Of a DNA stretch of 8,938 nucleotides, positions 5,437-8,938 are shown in pieces (the first letter of the stretch is position 1; each line of letters starts with the position of its first letter). The translations under genes were made by a program, and so were the position numbers. The notes under the pieces were generated by a model. That model searched no databases and was not told the origin of the DNA. It saw only the letters and a program-made list of their open reading frames with translations. Origin of the DNA: Victivallales bacterium (GTDB lineage: Bacteria > Verrucomicrobiota > Lentisphaeria > Oligosphaerales > Lenti-02); contig JABGQJ010000286.1 in NCBI GenBank assembly GCA_018648945.1, forward strand, positions 1 to 8,938, read 5' to 3'.

Positions 5437-6909
5437 ATGGCCACCCCGAGCGCCCCCACTCAGCTGCTTCGTGCCACAAAGTGCTTCGCCAATCTGGACG
5501 AGGAGGCCCTGTGCGTTCTCGGCGCGTATATGACCCGAGTCTCCTATGCCGTTGGCGACCACCTCTGCGAAGACGATGGCCCAGGCGACTGGATGCTGGT
5601 CATCGAACAAGGCGAGATCTCGGTGATGAAGCACGACGGCGACGGCGAGCACATCGAGATGGCCGTCCTGTCCAAGGGCGATGTGGCAGGGGAAATGAGC
5701 CTGTTCTCCAAGAGTCCCCGGACCGCCGACCTGGTCGCCAAGACGGCGGTCGCGATCTGGACCCTGACCTACGAGGATCTGGACACGGTGATGGGACAGC
5801 ACCCGAGCATTGCGCGCGGTTTGCTTGCCACCCTCAGTGCCCATCTCTCCAGAGGCACGTCCCTTCTCGCCAAGCTCATGGCGCGCGACATCGACCGCCG
5901 GTTCAAGGTGGCCATATTCGACAGCAAGAGATACATGGAAACGGCCCTCCTGAAGGCCAATGTAAACAACTACTCCCTGCGGTTCTTCAAGGATCGCCTG
6001 ACCCCTCGGACAGCGGCCCTTGCCGCCGGCTGCCAGGCCGTCTGCGTGTTCGTCAACGACGACGTGGACGAGAGCGTGGTCGAAACACTCGCCACGATGG
6101 ACGTCAAACTGGTGGCGCTGCGCTGCGCGGGCTTCAACAATGTGGATCTCCAGGCCTGCCAGCGATTCGGCGTCTCGGTCGTGCGCGTCCCCGCCTACTC
6201 GCCCTACGCGGTAGCAGAGCACGCCATCGCCCTGATCATGACGCTCAACCGCAAGACCCATCGGGCCAACAATCGCATCCGGGAAGGCGATTTCTCGCTT
6301 GCCGGTTTGGTGGGGTTCGACCTGCACGGCCGCACTGCGGGGGTCGTGGGCACGGGCAAAATCGGCGTTTGCACACTGGAGATCCTGAAGGGCTTCGGTT
6401 GTCGCCTGCTGGCCTCTTCCCGGACGGTCAAGCCCGAACTGGCCGAACGGCTGGGGGTGGAGTTCGTGCCGCTCGACCAGCTACTGGCTGAATCCGACAT
6501 CATCAGCCTGCATGCGCCGCTGACGCCGCAGACCCAGTATCTCATCGATGGCGCTGCCATGGACAAGATGAAGGACGGCGTCATGCTGATCAACACCAGC
6601 CGAGGTGGCCTGGTCGATACCAGAGCCCTGCTGAACGCCCTGAAGACGGGCAAGATCGGCTATGCCGGGCTGGATGTCTACGAGGAGGAAAGCGGCACGT
6701 TCTTCGAGGATTTCTCCGACCGGGTGCTCACCGACGACGTATTGGCCCGGCTGACCACGTTCAACAACGTGGTGGTGACCAGTCACCAGGGCTTCCTCAC
6801 CACCGACGCCCTCGGCAATATCGCCGACACCACCCTCGCCAGCATCCGCGAGTTCGAGAATGGGGCGCAGGGGGCCAAACTCACCCACGCTGTTCAGCTC
6901 CAGACGTAG
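5437..6909 (+). CDS. ldhA: Cyclic-nucleotide-binding domain fused to D-lactate dehydrogenase (2-hydroxyacid dehydrogenase)
   Basis: A 490-residue two-domain protein. Residues about 15-140 form a Crp-type cyclic-nucleotide-binding beta-roll: hydrophobic strands, the GDWMLVIEQGEISV turn (50-63), and the phosphate-binding cassette GEMSLFSKSPRTA (85-97) with the Glu86 and Arg95 that contact the ribose and phosphate in CAP/PKA-type sites. No helix-turn-helix follows. From about 155 the protein is a D-lactate dehydrogenase very like E. coli LdhA: FVNDDVDESVV, LRCAGFNNVDLQA (228-240), RVPAYSPYAVAEHAI (250-264), Rossmann GTGKIG (305-310), and the catalytic Arg389 (NTSRGG), Glu416 (DVYEE) and His450 (SHQGFLT). 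The enzyme would interconvert pyruvate and D-lactate, regenerating oxidised cofactor. The acidic residue ending strand beta-2 in NADH enzymes is Ser328, followed by Arg329 and KP, suggesting NADPH. GGAAG (5426-5430) lies 6 bases before ATG 5437; the ATG at 5431 touches it. Another D-2-hydroxyacid substrate is possible. Confidence 0.88.
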   Translation: MATPSAPTQLLRATKCFANLDEEALCVLGAYMTRVSYAVGDHLCEDDGPGDWMLVIEQGEISVMKHDGDGEHIEMAVLSKGDVAGEMSLFSKSPRTADLVAKTAVAIWTLTYEDLDTVMGQHPSIARGLLATLSAHLSRGTSLLAKLMARDIDRRFKVAIFDSKRYMETALLKANVNNYSLRFFKDRLTPRTAALAAGCQAVCVFVNDDVDESVVETLATMDVKLVALRCAGFNNVDLQACQRFGVSVVRVPAYSPYAVAEHAIALIMTLNRKTHRANNRIREGDFSLAGLVGFDLHGRTAGVVGTGKIGVCTLEILKGFGCRLLASSRTVKPELAERLGVEFVPLDQLLAESDIISLHAPLTPQTQYLIDGAAMDKMKDGVMLINTSRGGLVDTRALLNALKTGKIGYAGLDVYEEESGTFFEDFSDRVLTDDVLARLTTFNNVVVTSHQGFLTTDALGNIADTTLASIREFENGAQGAKLTHAVQLQT

Positions 6910-6974
6910 AGGTGATGACCTGGAGCGGAGGTCGCAGTCTGCTCCCACAGTCACTGCCGGAAACCAACGCTGTG

Positions 6975-8432
6975 ATGAAGTGCCTTCCCATCCTGGCCAT
7001 GGCATGCGCCGCGCTCGCCACTGCGGCGGATCCCCCCGCGATGCTGGTGCGAGATGCCATCGATACTCGTTTCGCAGTGTTCGACAAACTCGACCTGAAC
7101 GACATGCCCACCGGCGATGTGCTGGCGCGACACGATGTCGCCGCCATCGACTGGCAGGCGGTGAACGGGCCGGACGTGAAGCGCACCTTCCGCGACCAGC
7201 AGGATGTGGTCCTCCGCGACCTGAATCTCAAGGTCCGCTGGCCGAAACCCACAACCAAGTACAGCGGCACGCTGTTCCTCTTCCAGAACTGCGAGAATGT
7301 CCGGATCGAGAACGTGCACGTCGCCTATCTCGATCCCGACTACCGGGCGCAGCACACCTTCCTCTTCGAGAACTGCGGCAAGGTCACCATCCGGGGCGTC
7401 TATTCCGCTGGCGCGGCAGAGCGCATCCATATCCGGCTCGAAGGGTGCCGGGAGTACCTCATCGAACGCACGGAAATTGCCGGTTGGCAGTACGGGCCGG
7501 ACGACATGCGGGCGGGCGCGGGCATCCTGATCAACAACGGCATGACGCGCAAAGGCGTAATCGCCGCCATCGCCAAGGAACGCCGCGAGCTGGAGTGGGG
7601 CGTGATCCGGGACTGCTGGTTGCACGACTACCGCAACCGCGATGGCGGCAAGTGGCGGAACCAGGACGGCATTCTCTTCCACGCGCCGTCGAACGGCATC
7701 GTCTTCAACTGCGTGTTCGACCGCTGGCAGGCAGGCGACGGCGCCATCGACGATTCCCACCGGCGCAACGATCCCGCCTACCGCAACAAGGTCCACCGCA
7801 TCGAACGCTGCATCTTCCGCGACTGCGCCCTGGTCAAGACCAACGGCGCCACCGGTAGCCCGGACTGCGTCATCGCCTGGGTCAACAACCTCTATATCGA
7901 CAGCTGGCTGGCCGACTACCACAAGGGCTGGACCAACTGGCACCTGCACGAGACCCACATCGCCACGAAACCGATGCCCGTGTTCGTGAAGAACTGGGGC
8001 GTCTATGGTCCCACCGTCTTCGCCAATGGCCTGATCCACGCCCCCGTCGGCCTCCAGGATGTCTATTGGCAGAGCGGCAAGGCGGAGAAGGACGGCTACC
8101 GCCGCTTCCGTGCCGACCACCTCTTCTACCTCATGCCAAAGCCCAATCACTGGGCGCGCGGCCTGGGGGTCGCCATCTCCAGCCGGGAGAAGTGGCTGGC
8201 CGAGGGCCTGGAACGTGACTGCCAATGGCTCCCTGAGGCGGCCTCCCCCTTTCTCGACCCCGCAAAGGGCGACTACCGCCCGCGCGCCAGCTCCGTCCTG
8301 GTTGGCAAGGCCTCCCCCGCCTTCCTCGACCCCAAGGATGCCGGGCTCAGGGTCCGCCGCGACTTCCTCGGTGTGCCACGCCCAAATCCCCCCACCCCCG
8401 GCGCATTCGAGCCACGGTCGGCACACCAATAG
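6975..8432 (+). CDS. Secreted right-handed parallel beta-helix protein
   Basis: A 485-residue protein with a signal peptide: MK, a hydrophobic stretch (CLPILAMACAALA), then cleavage probably after Ala17 or Ala18 before DPP. The signal fixes the start at ATG 6975 (or GTG 6972) rather than the upstream in-frame GTG at 6912. Between about 75 and 320 there are repeated beta-helix rungs with recurring Asn-Cys or Gly-Cys turns: LFLFQNCENVRIENVHV (100-116), TFLFENCGKVTIRGVYS (128-144), IRLEGCREYLIERTEIAG (153-170), LFHAPSNGIVFNCVFDRW (234-251), IERCIFRDC (276-284). The C-terminus (DYRPRASSVLVGKASP, then RRDFLGVPRPNPPTPGAFEP) is the ending seen in many secreted beta-helix proteins of PVC bacteria. 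Members of this fold often cleave or bind polysaccharides, but I do not see a catalytic signature of a named lyase or hydrolase family, so substrate and activity are unknown. It lies 65 bases after the dehydrogenase gene and could be read through from it; no functional link is evident. Confidence 0.8.
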   Translation: MKCLPILAMACAALATAADPPAMLVRDAIDTRFAVFDKLDLNDMPTGDVLARHDVAAIDWQAVNGPDVKRTFRDQQDVVLRDLNLKVRWPKPTTKYSGTLFLFQNCENVRIENVHVAYLDPDYRAQHTFLFENCGKVTIRGVYSAGAAERIHIRLEGCREYLIERTEIAGWQYGPDDMRAGAGILINNGMTRKGVIAAIAKERRELEWGVIRDCWLHDYRNRDGGKWRNQDGILFHAPSNGIVFNCVFDRWQAGDGAIDDSHRRNDPAYRNKVHRIERCIFRDCALVKTNGATGSPDCVIAWVNNLYIDSWLADYHKGWTNWHLHETHIATKPMPVFVKNWGVYGPTVFANGLIHAPVGLQDVYWQSGKAEKDGYRRFRADHLFYLMPKPNHWARGLGVAISSREKWLAEGLERDCQWLPEAASPFLDPAKGDYRPRASSVLVGKASPAFLDPKDAGLRVRRDFLGVPRPNPPTPGAFEPRSAHQ

Positions 8433-8455
8433 ACAACAGCTATCGAGTCATCGCC

Positions 8456-8484
8456 TTGCGGCGCAGCCAGTCGCGGCCTATTGT
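8456..8484 (+). promoter_or_regulatory. Candidate promoter for the hemerythrin gene
   Basis: TTGCGG (8456-8461), a 17-base spacer and TATTGT (8479-8484, four of six to TATAAT). The expected transcript start near 8491 gives a leader of about 38 bases. Its architecture matches the candidate before the cNMP-LDH fusion. It was judged by eye; the -35 box is weak. Confidence 0.35.
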
Positions 8485-8499
8485 GTGAGCGTTCCACAC
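8483..8499. promoter_or_regulatory. Palindrome GTGTG-N7-CACAC at the expected hemerythrin transcript start
   Basis: GTGTG (8483-8487) and CACAC (8495-8499) are perfect complements with a 7-base centre (AGCGTTC). The element overlaps the end of the candidate -10 box and the transcript start, where a repressor would bind. It looks a little like a Crp half-site pair (TGTGA...CCACA), but the spacing is one base short of the Crp consensus. Confidence 0.3.
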
Positions 8500-8528
8500 T
8501 ACCCGAACCAAACTTGGGAGTATGCCCA

Positions 8529-8938
8529 ATGGCAGTACCGCAGTTGTTTGAGTGGCGCGACGACCTTCTGACGCATGTCGAGGTGATCGACACGCAGCAC
8601 AAGGAGTATTTCAACCGGGTCAACGGCCTCCTCAAGCACGCCGCCGCTGGTGAGTCGGCAGCGGACGTGGCCGAGGCCCTGGACTTCGTGGGGAGCTATG
8701 CGGTGTTCCATTTTGATTCCGAACAAGACGCGATGCGCTTCGCGGACTACCCCGAACTCGACGAGCACCTGGAGCAGCACCAGCACTTCGCAACCCACCT
8801 CGAGAAGCTGACCACCTCCTTCGACAAGGATGGATTCCGCCCCAGCCTGGGCAGGGAACTGAACGCGCTTCTCGTGGATTGGTTCGTCCACCACATTCGC
8901 ACCATCGATCAGAAACTCGGCCGCTTCCTCCAGAAAGC
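8529..8938 (+). CDS. Bacteriohemerythrin, 3' end cut by window edge
   Basis: 136 codons are visible with no stop, so the gene runs off the right edge, probably near its end since bacteriohemerythrins are about 130-150 residues. The start ATG 8529 has a clear GGGAG ribosome binding site (8516-8520) 8 bases upstream. All seven di-iron ligands expected for hemerythrin are present with correct spacing: His24 (IDTQHKEYF), His61 and Glu65 (HFDSE), His80 and His84 (HLEQH), His122 and Asp127 (HIRTID). The opening FEW and the YPELDEH segment are also typical. Such proteins bind O2 reversibly at a di-iron centre in the cytoplasm and serve oxygen storage, delivery or sensing in bacteria living at low oxygen; the exact role here is not shown. 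It is a single-domain protein as far as visible, without a sensor or signalling partner domain. Confidence 0.93.
   Translation, partial: MAVPQLFEWRDDLLTHVEVIDTQHKEYFNRVNGLLKHAAAGESAADVAEALDFVGSYAVFHFDSEQDAMRFADYPELDEHLEQHQHFATHLEKLTTSFDKDGFRPSLGRELNALLVDWFVHHIRTIDQKLGRFLQK

Noticed and set aside
3970..6327. 785-codon open frame on the - strand across ftsZ and the dehydrogenase
   Set aside because: It is antisense to two genes with unmistakable family motifs. Long antisense frames are common in GC-rich coding DNA. Its translation is low-complexity Arg/Pro/Ser with no recognisable domain.
6912..6974. Earlier GTG/ATG start for the beta-helix protein
   Set aside because: It would put 20 polar residues before the signal peptide. 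The hydrophobic leader directly follows the ATG at 6975.
6951..8429. 492-codon open frame on the - strand opposite the beta-helix gene
   Set aside because: The translation is Val/Ala/Asp/Gly-rich with no recognisable motif. The + strand has a signal peptide and beta-helix rungs, so this is a codon-bias shadow.
8484..8498. Crp-type binding site before the hemerythrin gene
   Set aside because: TGTGA and CCACA halves are separated by 5 bases rather than 6 and the right half is imperfect, so only an unspecified palindrome is reported.

Overview
The window is a GC-rich bacterial chromosomal segment with every supported gene on the + strand. Left to right it carries the 3' end of a glycine-rich RRM protein gene, fabI, argD, an ftsA-ftsZ pair, a cyclic-nucleotide-binding/D-lactate dehydrogenase fusion, a secreted beta-helix protein, and the start of a bacteriohemerythrin gene cut by the right edge. 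I see no rRNA, tRNA, CRISPR array, transposase or phage gene. The gene mix (a Gly-rich RRM protein, an unusual FabI subtype with an [12 protein letters not shown] active site, an FtsA with a very divergent FtsZ, a secreted beta-helix protein) suggests the PVC superphylum, perhaps Lentisphaerota or a relative. That placement is inference from remembered family resemblance, not from a search.

Region by region: 1-189 RRM tail, closed by a strong intrinsic terminator at 218-264. 190-516 is a mostly empty gap before fabI (517-1332). A short intergenic region with two perfect hairpins and a plausible promoter precedes argD (1452-2648). A 12-bp hairpin separates argD from ftsA (2727-3992), which overlaps ftsZ (3989-5191) by an ATGA junction. 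A 245-base gap with one candidate promoter precedes the fusion gene (5437-6909). A 65-base gap precedes the beta-helix gene (6975-8432). A gap with a second candidate promoter precedes the hemerythrin gene (8529 to the edge).

How the genes work together: fabI (fatty-acid elongation) and argD (arginine/lysine synthesis) are housekeeping genes. FtsA and FtsZ form a two-gene division module lacking the usual ftsQ/ddl/mur neighbours. The fusion enzyme and the hemerythrin both point to redox or oxygen-related physiology and have similar candidate promoters. The two most interesting points are: (a) the FtsZ has lost the catalytic T7-loop residues while keeping the GTP-binding glycine loop and the C-terminal peptide that normally binds FtsA; (b) the D-lactate dehydrogenase carries an intact-looking cyclic-nucleotide-binding domain at its N-terminus and has an NADPH-type rather than NADH-type cofactor motif.
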